From positions 1-64,000 of IMG/VR virus record IMGVR_UViG_3300044713_000119: DNA of 64,000 bases; one strand, 5' to 3'. The notes below the pieces were generated by a model. The model had not been told where the DNA came from. It made no database searches and worked only from the letters and a program-made list of their open reading frames with translations. Origin of the DNA: a virus. Position 1 is the first letter of the stretch; each line of letters opens with the position of its first letter. Shown here piece by piece: positions 54,673 to 64,000 of this stretch. The position numbers were made by a program, and so were the translations under genes.

Positions 54673-57600
54673 TCAACGATGCAATCGCTTGCTCAGGGCC
54701 GCAATGTGAGCCATCCTAGTAATCCGCTCAAGTTCTGCTCGCTCTTTCGGGGTAGCTACGTCATTTACTTTTCCCAATTCCTTCTCATCAAATCCGTGGA
54801 CAGCATCTTGCAACGGTGTGAGGCGAGCCCGTTTCCTTAATACTTCCGCCTGCTTCGCAGTAAACTCTCCCTTGGTTCTCGCCGCGCTGAGCGGTCCAGA
54901 ATCGCCTTTGCGCAACGCATCCAGAATATCACGCCGATCGACCCATTCTGCCATCTGGTCTGGATCTGCTGCGGCGGTCCCCATCTTTCCTTGGCGGATG
55001 TCGCCAGCTATTTTCTCGGCTCTGCTCTTCGGGAAGCTAACCCCGGCCTGCCCCCACCAAAACCTATGTTTCGCGGTATCCGATTGGGCAGCCCTGTACC
55101 CTTGGCCAACCTGTCCCGCCTGGTCGATCAGGTATTCGCGGAACTGGCGCCCGATCGTGGACCAACTTGCGTGGGGATCGTAGATGGCACGGCGGCGTCC
55201 GAAGTCAAAGTTCAAGATGCCTTCGATCAATGCCCGTGTGAGGATGTTTGGCGTGAGTACACTGCTGGCGAACTGGCCAACGGACATTTCCCCACGGGCC
55301 ACTTGGCCCAGATGATCAACCAGACCGTATATGCCGCTCCGGGTAGCCTTGGCCTTTTCGTCGCCCGTAAGCTTCTTTACCGCATAGTCAGCCAGCATTC
55401 CGTACATTACGTAGGTCATCAGCACGGTCATGCCGAGCATTGTCCAAGCACGGGCGGCTTCTGCGCCTTTGCCGCCGGCACCAGGCGGCGGCTCATGTAA
55501 TCCAAACATACCCTTGGCCATTTCTGGGAACACTCTCATCTGGCTTACGTGGTAAGGCGAGAACATCCACAATTCGCGACTCTGAAGAATCTTCGCTAGT
55601 TTTGCGCTGTTCAGTACTCGCGTCGGAATACGATAATCCGGCAGGTAGCGTGCGGTCTCGCGCACCCCGTCGCGGAGATCCATGCCCTCTGCTTCCTTCA
55701 TGAAGGAAGATTGCAGGAAAAATAGATCATTCGTCATCCACGCGATGTCAGTCACCAGTTTCTTGTAGGGACCAAGGACAGGAACCTGTTTGAGATCAAG
55801 ACCAAGCATTTCGGCAATCCGCGCCGCGTGTTGATTGCCCTCTTTCGCTTGCGCTGCGAAACTTTCAAAGAAAGACTCAGCCATCTTCTGCATCGTCGCT
55901 TGGTGCGACATTAGCGGTCCGCCGACTGATACGCCGCGTCGATAGTCGGCATTTTGTTTCCAGACTGCGGCTACCGCCTTGTTGCCAGCTTTCGCCATCT
56001 TCACCCACTTCCAGGGGCGTAAGATATTGGGTGATTGCTCCATCGTCCAATTCGCCAAGATATTTTTTGGGTGAACGAGTGGGTTCAAAAGCATCATTGC
56101 GCGCATCACGGAACCGATCTGATCGAAAGCCGACGGGCCCGTAGTTTGGAGTTTGTCGTTGTACCAATCGAACACTTCAGCAACGTGGCTGTCCCAGTAA
56201 TAACCTTTTGCCTGCGGCAGATTACTCGCACGGAATCCTTCGGGCGGCGGACCGTCGGTGCGTTTGATTCCCAAACCCTCGCCAACCAGCTTAGGCATTT
56301 CGGTATTTACAAACCGCATCGCATCGACGGCCTTTGATAATTGGAGATGGGACAGAAGGACCGAAGCCAGTGCGTTCTTGTGGTATTCAAGGTCAGTGTG
56401 TTTCTCGATTTCCTTCGTGGTCGCTTGTGTCAACTTCCATGTTCGACCGTCGGAACCTTCAAACTCCTGGCCGGGATGGGGATTGCTCAATGCCCCCATA
56501 TTTTCCGGCTGCCCATTTTTCCATGCCGTCACTTGGCCGTTCTTCACCGAAACCACCCGCCGACCACTTGGCTGCTCATCCAGCCTGCCCTGTGCTGACA
56601 GCGGCTCTGCTGCGAACATCACACGCCCCTTGGTCTGCGGAGCGCTTTGCGAGAGCATGTTCTTCGGCATGAAGCTACGTGCGCCGCTCACGATACGATC
56701 CATGGGACCGTTCTTGCCTTTAACCTCCCGGTGAATGTAGCCCGCTGGCGCCGAGGCTGCTAGGGCTTCGTCTGAGAGTCCGCCGTCCTTCAGTTCCTGA
56801 TAGAGTTTCGAATCCTCATCCATGATAGGAAGGATTGTGTCGTCAAGGAGCTCGTCTTGTTTGGGAGTGAGCGGGTTGTTCTCTGGATCTTCGCGGTGGT
56901 GGTAAATCTGTTCGTAGTCGGTAGCAGCGCTCTTGCCAAGGTCTTCTCCGATGCGCTGGGCTGTTTCGAGTGCCTCCAGTGAGCGGGCAGCATGACGCCC
57001 TTCCAGTTCATAGAAACCGTGCTGCAACTCCTTGGCGCGCTGGTTGATGGCTATCGTGCTTTTGAGGTAGCTCTTTACCACTCCAGCAGCGTCTTTGGCT
57101 ACTTCTCCGATCCTTCCGGGTTCGAGTTCGCCTTTCTCGCCACTGAAAAGATTCTCTTGGCCTTTCGGCGCGACAGCAGTGGAAGGCTTTTCTCCCGGCC
57201 GTGGTCCGATGATTTCTCCAAGGTCTCCCGCACCAAACAATCGCGGCTGTTCCTCGCGTTCTTCGCCACCAGTTAGCGCGAATGGCTCCTCTGGTTCAGC
57301 GGCAGACTTACTAACTTTCTCCAACTGGCTTTGATACACCAGTCCAGATTGCTCTTTACCCTTCGCTCCCGCGCGGAACACACGCATCACCGGCTCAGCA
57401 TCTCCAAACATACTGAGTTGTTCGCCGGCAGGTTCCGAGCGGAAGCCTTTTGACTTCGCCCACTCTGCAAGTTCTTCGTCAGTTAGCCCTGGGGTTGCGG
57501 CTGCAAAGGCAGGAGTTCTTTCAGGAGTGCCAGTCCCTTGCCCGAGTTCTGATCTTGTAAGGTCAGGCTCAGTGCCTGGCGCTCTACCTCTTTCAAGTTC

Positions 57601-60600
57601 GCCTCGGTTGGTTCCTGTTTGAACTGTTCCGCTGCTGCCCGTAGTTTCTTTTCCCGATCCTGCGCGAATAGTGTCTTCGATGATCTTCCGCGCGACTGCG
57701 CGGCGCTCGGGTTCGTCGGCTGTGATTCCATACTGTTCTCTGAGTTGCTTGGCATAGTCAAGGACTCCTAAAGCATCGTTCAGTGGTTTGATGCCGCTCT
57801 GCTCTACTAGCGCTTCAAAATATGCTTTGGTGGCCGATTCTACATCAGCATCGCTTTCCCCGGTTTCTTGTCCGGTAACGAGATCAATAGCAACTTCGGC
57901 GGCTACTCCGTCCGGGGTAGGGTTGATTCCTGCGTGGCGCATAGTTGCGGCGACGTTCTGCCCGATACGACGGAACGAGACATTCTGGGCTACGCGGTCA
58001 ACCGGGACACCTTTCTCTAGATTACCGCCCCCTGGACGGCGCTGCATGGCTGCGTGGAGGAGTTCTTCTTCAACTACATCGGCTTCGCGGGCCGGGTCGA
58101 GATCGGCGCGAACAACTGTCAGACCATCATTAGAATCTGAGACCTGCACCATGGCGTGCGACAACTCGGTCAGCCGCTTGGCTGCTTCCGTCATCCCTTT
58201 ACGTTCCATGTCATCAGCGTAGGCTGCTACGCGGTCAGCATAGTACCCGACATTTCCGGGTGCGAGGCTCACGCCGCCGAAGCGCACACCTACTGCGCGG
58301 TGCAGGATCATCATCGCTTCAGGACTGAGCCGGAGGTAGCCGGGCAATCCGCCTTTTGGCTGAACGATGTCAAACGTCGCTTTGCTGGCATCGCCGGGCT
58401 GGATAGGTCCAGTGGCAGGACGAAATAGCGGCTGGCCTTCATAGAGGACAGACTGCTTCATCTCAGGAGTGATTTCGATGGAGTGAACTGTGGGCCGATT
58501 CTTTTCCACGTAGGGATGGCCAGAAGGATACTTCTCGTACTCAGAGGGTGGCATGTCAGCCAACGGGATGACGCTGGTTCCGATCTTCGCACCGAATTTC
58601 TTGCCGTACTTTGAGAGGAAGTTAGGAATAGCGCGGTCGTAGAGAGCATCAGCCCACTTGCCGCCGACCTTGAGGTCTTGGCCTTCGAGTTCGTGCCACT
58701 TGCTTGTGACGCCTTCACCGTATTTGATCTGCCTCGGCGCGCCGTTGACAAGTTTCTCGGCTGCGTCTTTGCCGATGTAATCAGCCAGTTGCTCCTTTGG
58801 AACGACTTTATCAACCGCGCGGTTTCCCTCTTTGTCGAAAGCAATCAGGCGGTTCGTATCCGCTTCCCACTCGACTTTACTGACCTGCTTCGAGAGATCA
58901 TACCGCTCCGCTGTCTGCGCTCCAGTGACCCAAGCCAGTTTGTCGTAACCGCCCTCTGCTGCTTTCCTTAACATGGTCTTCATCGCCAGTTCGTGCCAGT
59001 CTTTCGGGAACGGGTGCGCAGGAACTTTTCCTGCTTCCGTGCGCTGTGCGTCTGCATACATCGCGTTCGCGTCCTGGTAATTGTGGATGGCAGTGAGTTC
59101 GTCTGGCTTTGCGAGTTCAGCACCGCTGAGCTGATGGCGCATTAAGTCCATCGCGCCATCTTTTGTGGGAGCACCCATCATCACATGGTTAAACCGGTCA
59201 ACGATGAGCCAGCGCCGTTCTGGCGGATTGGTGGTAGCTTCTTGCAGTTTGTAGGGAACGATGTGCTGGCCGTCTTCTCGGACGTACATGCCGACCGTGT
59301 TGAGATGAAGCCCATGATCCACCAGAGTTTTCTCTGCGGCAATCGCCTTTTGCCTTGCGTCGACGAGTTCTAGCCCACCGGCATAACCCGAGCGTTTGCC
59401 TTTTTGCGCCCAGTCACTCTGTACTTCTTCCACCAGTAGAATCGGCTTCCCATCGGCATCAGTGCGCTCGTCAAATCTTACGTGTGCGAGGATGTTGCGC
59501 TCTTCGAAGTGAGATGACTTGAACTGAGACGCGCCCTGCTTGTCTCGCAGTTTCTGCATCTCACGCTGAGCGTCTTGGAATTTAAGTTCAACATCTCCGG
59601 GGACGGGCAGACCAGCGCCAAGGAACGATTCGCGCATCCTTTCTGCCTGCTGGAACCGTTGGCCAGCCTCGCGCATGGCTGCACCACCTTGGGCATCCGT
59701 TGGCAGCGTGAGCAGCACTTCTGTGTAGTTCTTCTTTGGGCCAGGGAGAGTGTACGAGACATACTTTGTTTCGCCGGTGCCACGCCGCACTAGACCGCCC
59801 GCATTATCCGAAACCATTTCAGAAATGCCAGACTTGCTAATCTCTCTGATTCCCACCAAGTTCGCCATGATGTACTTCAGCACATCAGCTTTCTTTACAT
59901 GGAACTTATTCCCCAGAAAGTCATCCAGCCCCATCCATTTGATCTCGTCTTCTTTCACTCCTGCATTGCGTAACGTGGAAAGCATGGAGGAACCAGTACC
60001 AGAGTTCGGAAGTTTCTCAAAGGCAACGCGAGCGGCTTTCTGGTAGAACGGCGGAGCTAGGCGTTCTTTGGTTTCTTCTGGAGAGAAGAGGTTAGTTGCT
60101 GGTGCTCCTTCAGGTCGTTCAGCACTTCGTCCTTCTGTTTGGCCGAGAGTTTTGGATACTTCGGCCCTGATCCGTTGGTAGACATCGGATTTGACTGCTG
60201 TGCCATTGTCACCATCTGCAAGTCGTGCGGCCGCTTCGTCCAACACTGTCGAGATAGGCCCACCACGACTGCTGAGTTTATTATAAACCTCTTCTGCCTG
60301 AGCAGCACCAGAAGATATTTCTCTCGACTTCTCTACGTCGATTTTGTTGCCGGCGCGGGCCAGTTCCGTGGCGCGGCCTTCTTTCGCAACAAACCCGAAT
60401 AGCTTCTTGTCCTTCGCCAGTTGCGATTTGATGTAGTCGGAGATTTCGGCTTTTTCTAAGGCCAGCGAACGGGTAATCTGCTGTGAGCCAAACAGGTCCG
60501 CAGTGGTCTCTTCGGCTTTGCCTGAGCCTTTCACCAACCGAATCAGTTCTGAAAGCACTCCGTCTGAGACTTTCGCGCCACCACGTTCTTTGCGCTCTAC

Positions 60601-63600
60601 CAGCGATAGGATAGCTTTCTGCTCGGCGTGATCATCTGTCGCTTCGCCAATCGCCACAGCGCGTCCGATACGTACGTCGCCAGCCACTACTTTCGAGAAG
60701 ATGGCGAGATCGAGTTTTGATAGTGCCAGGCCATCGGCTGCGGTCTTCTCACCGAGCGAGATTCCTTTTGCCTTGAAATCTTCAACCGTGGTTCCCGTAT
60801 CCCGCAGAAACTTCGCTGCGTCAATGGCTGTACCGCGGCCTTCGGCAATGTTCTGCATCGCGCCGATCGCTCTCGCGGCGGTCGCATCCGAAGCAACGAT
60901 GTGACGTACTGTGACTGTCTTCTGGCCGGTTCGCTTCGCGAGTTCGTACCGATGATGTCCGTTGACCGTATAAAACTTTCCATCAGTTGGATCGCGCCAG
61001 ACGGAGATCACGTTCGCCAGGTCTGGGTTGTAGACTTTCGTGTCTTTAAGGAGAGTGCTTACGCCTTCGGCATCGGTGGAGAGTTTGTACTGGAATTTGT
61101 GAGGAGCAACGTGGAGATCCCGCGTGGCCATCTCGCCCACTTTGCCAGGAGCGACTTCACCTCGGGCAAGTGGCGGCTTTTCTGCGCGAACCTGTTGCCC
61201 AATATCTGGTCCTGTTTCTATCGAGTGATCAAAGCCATGTTGGGTTATTTCACGGCGCGGCGGGAAAACACCTTCGGGCTTCTTGCCTTCGAGCTTCACT
61301 TCCTCCTGTTTGCCGTCGCGGTCCGTGATCGAGATTGAGTTGACTGGAAACTTGGCACCATGGGTAAGACTCATTCCCACATAGCGGCCTGCGGCTTCTG
61401 GTTTCACATACGCGATCGTTGCGTGGGGCTTGTACTCCCCAAAGTCTGATTTCTTGAAGTCGCCATGCTTCTCCAGTTCTTTGTTGATCTCATGGAGTTG
61501 GGGTGCATTCACCGGCGCCTGGATTACTGCTGCGCCTTCGGAGTGCTCTGTTGGTTCAAACTTCTCTGTGCGCCCAAGGCTCGCTTCGAAGGGTTTCAAC
61601 GAGGCGATGTAAGTTTTCAGTTCTTCGAGCTTGTCGTCGTCTGCGGCCTTCAGTCCGTACTTCACCGTCAGATGATTTCCGCCAACGTCTTTTCCTTTGC
61701 CGGCGAGATCGGATTCCGAGACACGTCCCCTAGCGGCTTCTAGAGCGTGGTGAGCTTCCGACTCTGCGGGGATGTTGACCTGGGTGGAACGATACTTGAA
61801 CTCTTTTTCACCTTCGGCAACTGGCTTTGCCACTTCCTCAACCTTCGAGGGACCAGCAACTGATTCACTAGCACGCTCAGGTAGTACCGCAGATTCACTC
61901 TCAAACTTCCTGTCAAAGTCGTACGCCTCCTGTAAGGGTTTTGTTCCTGGCTTCCAGCTCTTCGCATCCCCTGGCCACACGCGGCCGTTGTAGGAGACGT
62001 GGCCAACCAGTTTTCCCTGCGGGTCGAAAATCTCACCCGAGCCTTCACCCATGGCTTCGCCGCCGAGGTCGTACTTATCGCGGTAAAGTTGTAGCGCCGC
62101 AGACGCCTGCTCGGCGGATTCTACCCCCACCTTCAACGAGGGGGCACCTTCACCGCTCAGGGTGATGTAGTGCTTTCCCGCTTTCGCCGGCACCAACGCC
62201 ATCTGTTTCTTTTTTAACTCCTCGGCAGCTTCCGGTCCCAACACTTCTTGCGGCTGCGCAGTAAACGATTTTACAGTCTCCAAATAGCGTTTCGGGACTG
62301 TGACCGAAGACGCCTCGCTCTGCATCCAAGGGAGTTTTGTCGGTTTCTCAAACTTCACTCTGAGCGTTACTGGTCCACCGCGATCTGAGAGATCAGAGAA
62401 GTGAGTGACAGTGGCAGGAACAGAACCTACTTGGACGGAGGAGCCTTTGGAGAAAGTTGAAGGCTGCGGAGCTTGCGTGCCGACAGAAAGATTCCGTCCC
62501 TCGCCAGTCCCCGCGACAACTCCCGTTTGTTGTCCAGCATCGCCAGCGACTCCCGCAAGGTCTCGTTCTGTAGGATGAATTGCTCCGTGCTCTCCGACCG
62601 TGACAGGATTCTCGGTCGCTTGGTTAGCCTCTGTAGCTTGCGACCCACGAATCGGTTCACCTGTTCCATTGAGCACTTCAGCGCGGTTAGCATGTTCGGA
62701 TTCTACTGGAATCGGCTCTGAGGAAACAATCTTTGTTTCGTCACTCGGAATGTCTTCTACTTTCGTGATCTCCGGTCGGCTAAGTTCTTCTGCGCGCTCC
62801 CGGGCACTGACACGTTTTCCCGCCGGCGCTGGCTTCGCAGCCTCTTTTGCCGCTGTCTCCACCGCCTTCTGAGCTTCCTGAGCAGCAGCGTCTTGCCTCG
62901 AGACTTCATCGTTTAAAACCCTCTGGGCGACGGTATTTGCCTGGTCAGCGTTTTTGATCAGTTCAAGTTTGCCGTCGACCACCATGCGCCCCTGCTTTAA
63001 GAGCACATTGGCTAACGTCTGGTGAGCCTCCAGCATCCCTTGAGCACGTAAGGGGGGCGGAAGCTTGGCAAGTGCGTGCCCAACGCCTTGTATGGTCTCC
63101 TGAGAGATATGGCCGGCTTGGACATCTGGCGGAGGCGGTGGGCCCGTCGGTGGGGCTGGTGGAGGCGGTTCGACTGCGGGAAGCCCACGAACCACTCTGG
63201 CAGCCTGGGTGCTGCTTCTGGCAGCGGCAGCCATCGACGCGCCTGCATCTCCTTCGATGGTGGGAGGTTCTAAGGCTGGTGCTCGAGATCCACCATTACG
63301 GGGAATACTGACACTGCCTTCGAATGGACCTACCCGGGCCCGGGCGGCAAAGGCTTCTGGGGTGACGGCACCGGCGATACCTACTCTTCCCTCAAGTGCG
63401 CTGGCAGCGCCGCGGGTGCCTTCTGGACCAGATTCAAGGCCGCCGCGAACTCCAAGCAGTCCGCCGGCTACGCTTGGCGCCCAGAATGCCAACTCCTGCG
63501 CTAGAGCTTTGGTTCCCTCGGAGACTTTCAGCGCATCGGCCGCTTTGCCAGCACCGTAGCGCGCCGCGAGACCGGTTCCGACACCGGCAATGGCTGGCAG

Positions 63601-64000
63601 GCTTACCGCCGCTTCGGGCGCTGCCGCAATCGCGAATGGCGTCAGTGCTTGGCCGGTGCCGCCTACAACGTCAGCAATCCCTTTTGCGCGCGTGTCCCAA
63701 GACGGCTCTGGTTGCGTCGGCAGCGGAACAGCCGCGTTGAATCCTCGCGCCGCCCTCGCGCCGCCCTCCGCCACCATGCGGCGGAACGTGCCTTCGGCTG
63801 CAGTATCTTCCGGGGTTGGATTCAGTTCAGGACGTCGCAGGTCTGGCTGCGGCGTGACAACCGGAGCAAGATTGCCAGGGGAGAGCGCAGGCGTAGGAAC
63901 TGGAGTAATCTGGTTGCCCACCGGCGGGGGTGCTAACCGTTCTGCCTTCTGGCGAGCGAACAGGCGAAACGGCGCACCGGCAGTACGCTCTTCTTCTTGG
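54673..64000 (-). CDS. Giant polyvalent virion-type protein, 5' end outside window
   Basis: At least 3,108 residues; the frame stays open to the window edge, with coding-like sequence before the GTG at 63921 (numbering here counts from that GTG). The N-terminal 700 residues are Pro/Ala/Glu-rich with a hydrophobic segment near 90. At about 715-860 a 2H phosphoesterase-like domain has both motifs (NHLTVKYGL and YKPHATIAYV). At about 930-1100 a ParB/sulfiredoxin-like domain has NGHHRYELAKR. Around 1500 is VEEVQSDWAQKGKRSG, a phage large-polyvalent-associated domain. Near 1955 VEEELLHAAMQR resembles a zincin helix. The last 800 residues are helical with a hydrophobic span near 2834 (MLGMTVLMTYVMYGMLADY). 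Such proteins are thought to be injected with phage DNA and act in the host cell early. Confidence 0.8.
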   Translation of the reverse strand, partial: QEEERTAGAPFRLFARQKAERLAPPPVGNQITPVPTPALSPGNLAPVVTPQPDLRRPELNPTPEDTAAEGTFRRMVAEGGARAARGFNAAVPLPTQPEPSWDTRAKGIADVVGGTGQALTPFAIAAAPEAAVSLPAIAGVGTGLAARYGAGKAADALKVSEGTKALAQELAFWAPSVAGGLLGVRGGLESGPEGTRGAASALEGRVGIAGAVTPEAFAARARVGPFEGSVSIPRNGGSRAPALEPPTIEGDAGASMAAAARSSTQAARVVRGLPAVEPPPPAPPTGPPPPPDVQAGHISQETIQGVGHALAKLPPPLRAQGMLEAHQTLANVLLKQGRMVVDGKLELIKNADQANTVAQRVLNDEVSRQDAAAQEAQKAVETAAKEAAKPAPAGKRVSARERAEELSRPEITKVEDIPSDETKIVSSEPIPVESEHANRAEVLNGTGEPIRGSQATEANQATENPVTVGEHGAIHPTERDLAGVAGDAGQQTGVVAGTGEGRNLSVGTQAPQPSTFSKGSSVQVGSVPATVTHFSDLSDRGGPVTLRVKFEKPTKLPWMQSEASSVTVPKRYLETVKSFTAQPQEVLGPEAAEELKKKQMALVPAKAGKHYITLSGEGAPSLKVGVESAEQASAALQLYRDKYDLGGEAMGEGSGEIFDPQGKLVGHVSYNGRVWPGDAKSWKPGTKPLQEAYDFDRKFESESAVLPERASESVAGPSKVEEVAKPVAEGEKEFKYRSTQVNIPAESEAHHALEAARGRVSESDLAGKGKDVGGNHLTVKYGLKAADDDKLEELKTYIASLKPFEASLGRTEKFEPTEHSEGAAVIQAPVNAPQLHEINKELEKHGDFKKSDFGEYKPHATIAYVKPEAAGRYVGMSLTHGAKFPVNSISITDRDGKQEEVKLEGKKPEGVFPPRREITQHGFDHSIETGPDIGQQVRAEKPPLARGEVAPGKVGEMATRDLHVAPHKFQYKLSTDAEGVSTLLKDTKVYNPDLANVISVWRDPTDGKFYTVNGHHRYELAKRTGQKTVTVRHIVASDATAARAIGAMQNIAEGRGTAIDAAKFLRDTGTTVEDFKAKGISLGEKTAADGLALSKLDLAIFSKVVAGDVRIGRAVAIGEATDDHAEQKAILSLVERKERGGAKVSDGVLSELIRLVKGSGKAEETTADLFGSQQITRSLALEKAEISDYIKSQLAKDKKLFGFVAKEGRATELARAGNKIDVEKSREISSGAAQAEEVYNKLSSRGGPISTVLDEAAARLADGDNGTAVKSDVYQRIRAEVSKTLGQTEGRSAERPEGAPATNLFSPEETKERLAPPFYQKAARVAFEKLPNSGTGSSMLSTLRNAGVKEDEIKWMGLDDFLGNKFHVKKADVLKYIMANLVGIREISKSGISEMVSDNAGGLVRRGTGETKYVSYTLPGPKKNYTEVLLTLPTDAQGGAAMREAGQRFQQAERMRESFLGAGLPVPGDVELKFQDAQREMQKLRDKQGASQFKSSHFEERNILAHVRFDERTDADGKPILLVEEVQSDWAQKGKRSGYAGGLELVDARQKAIAAEKTLVDHGLHLNTVGMYVREDGQHIVPYKLQEATTNPPERRWLIVDRFNHVMMGAPTKDGAMDLMRHQLSGAELAKPDELTAIHNYQDANAMYADAQRTEAGKVPAHPFPKDWHELAMKTMLRKAAEGGYDKLAWVTGAQTAERYDLSKQVSKVEWEADTNRLIAFDKEGNRAVDKVVPKEQLADYIGKDAAEKLVNGAPRQIKYGEGVTSKWHELEGQDLKVGGKWADALYDRAIPNFLSKYGKKFGAKIGTSVIPLADMPPSEYEKYPSGHPYVEKNRPTVHSIEITPEMKQSVLYEGQPLFRPATGPIQPGDASKATFDIVQPKGGLPGYLRLSPEAMMILHRAVGVRFGGVSLAPGNVGYYADRVAAYADDMERKGMTEAAKRLTELSHAMVQVSDSNDGLTVVRADLDPAREADVVEEELLHAAMQRRPGGGNLEKGVPVDRVAQNVSFRRIGQNVAATMRHAGINPTPDGVAAEVAIDLVTGQETGESDADVESATKAYFEALVEQSGIKPLNDALGVLDYAKQLREQYGITADEPERRAVARKIIEDTIRAGSGKETTGSSGTVQTGTNRGELERGRAPGTEPDLTRSELGQGTGTPERTPAFAAATPGLTDEELAEWAKSKGFRSEPAGEQLSMFGDAEPVMRVFRAGAKGKEQSGLVYQSQLEKVSKSAAEPEEPFALTGGEEREEQPRLFGAGDLGEIIGPRPGEKPSTAVAPKGQENLFSGEKGELEPGRIGEVAKDAAGVVKSYLKSTIAINQRAKELQHGFYELEGRHAARSLEALETAQRIGEDLGKSAATDYEQIYHHREDPENNPLTPKQDELLDDTILPIMDEDSKLYQELKDGGLSDEALAASAPAGYIHREVKGKNGPMDRIVSGARSFMPKNMLSQSAPQTKGRVMFAAEPLSAQGRLDEQPSGRRVVSVKNGQVTAWKNGQPENMGALSNPHPGQEFEGSDGRTWKLTQATTKEIEKHTDLEYHKNALASVLLSHLQLSKAVDAMRFVNTEMPKLVGEGLGIKRTDGPPPEGFRASNLPQAKGYYWDSHVAEVFDWYNDKLQTTGPSAFDQIGSVMRAMMLLNPLVHPKNILANWTMEQSPNILRPWKWVKMAKAGNKAVAAVWKQNADYRRGVSVGGPLMSHQATMQKMAESFFESFAAQAKEGNQHAARIAEMLGLDLKQVPVLGPYKKLVTDIAWMTNDLFFLQSSFMKEAEGMDLRDGVRETARYLPDYRIPTRVLNSAKLAKILQSRELWMFSPYHVSQMRVFPEMAKGMFGLHEPPPGAGGKGAEAARAWTMLGMTVLMTYVMYGMLADYAVKKLTGDEKAKATRSGIYGLVDHLGQVARGEMSVGQFASSVLTPNILTRALIEGILNFDFGRRRAIYDPHASWSTIGRQFREYLIDQAGQVGQGYRAAQSDTAKHRFWWGQAGVSFPKSRAEKIAGDIRQGKMGTAAADPDQMAEWVDRRDILDALRKGDSGPLSAARTKGEFTAKQAEVLRKRARLTPLQDAVHGFDEKELGKVNDVATPKERAELERITRMAHIAALSKRLHR

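Noticed and set aside
54673-64000. 2H domain named as Acb1 homologue
   Set aside because: Only the two HxT-type motifs are visible; 2H domains also serve as RNA ligases or tRNA enzymes, so a specific anti-CBASS name is not supported.
1-64000. Prophage signs: integrase, attachment site, CI-like repressor, CRISPR array
   Set aside because: None could be found in this window; absence here does not exclude them elsewhere in the genome.

Overview
The window is one continuous piece of a tailed double-stranded DNA phage (Caudoviricetes). It holds large and small terminase, portal, a scaffold-like protein, a capsid-like protein, a head-tail adaptor-like protein, fibre-like proteins, a lysozyme, a recombination module and a replication module. 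Genes are very tightly packed, with many ATGA, GTGA or TAATG junctions. I saw no integrase, no CI-like repressor, no tRNA and no CRISPR array, so lifestyle cannot be decided from this piece. No tape-measure protein is visible. A giant polyvalent virion-type protein and an adaptor-like protein suggest a short-tailed or podovirus-like particle, but this is inference. Host: many phage proteins carry Sec signal peptides that end in Ala/Gly followed by Gln, a style common in Acidobacteriota, and the composition is moderately GC-rich. A soil Acidobacteriota host is my best guess, not a demonstrated fact.

Layout. 1-34 kb is a leftward (minus-strand) late block. Read 5' to 3' it begins at a near-consensus promoter at 34068-34097. 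It then runs through fibre-like proteins (33.4-27.4 kb), small membrane and exported proteins with a lipoprotein, a papain-like peptidase and a T4-type lysozyme (27.3-23.7 kb), small proteins, a translationally coupled set of exported fibre and beta-helix proteins (22.4-14.9 kb), portal, scaffold, major capsid, adaptor-like and further virion proteins, and a GNAT-like acetyltransferase cut by the window edge. Two plus-strand genes interrupt this block: an HNH homing endonuclease beside the capsid gene, and a 49-residue gene with its own terminator (a moron-like unit).

34.2-35.5 kb is a leftward cytosine-C5 methyltransferase locus. Two overlapping reading frames both carry recognisable methyltransferase-family sequence.

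35.7-51.6 kb is the rightward early block. It starts with a ribbon-helix-helix regulator and two promoters sharing a GTGTAT-N10/11-ATACAC/T inverted repeat. It continues with small zinc-ribbon proteins, a YqaJ-type exonuclease with a putative annealing protein, HNH proteins, a second DNA methyltransferase, a replication initiator with iteron-like repeats, a second replication protein, a VRR-NUC nuclease, an Acb2/Tad1-like putative anti-defence protein, a radical SAM enzyme and many small accessory proteins.

51.6-64.0 kb is leftward again: terL, terS, a LAGLIDADG endonuclease and a giant (>3,100 residue) polyvalent protein whose N-terminus lies beyond the window. It meets the early block tail to tail, with one base between stop codons.

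Start codons were moved from the longest open frame wherever a Shine-Dalgarno, a signal peptide or stop/start overlap argued for it; the reason is given in each entry. Family assignments come from reading motifs by eye, with no database search.
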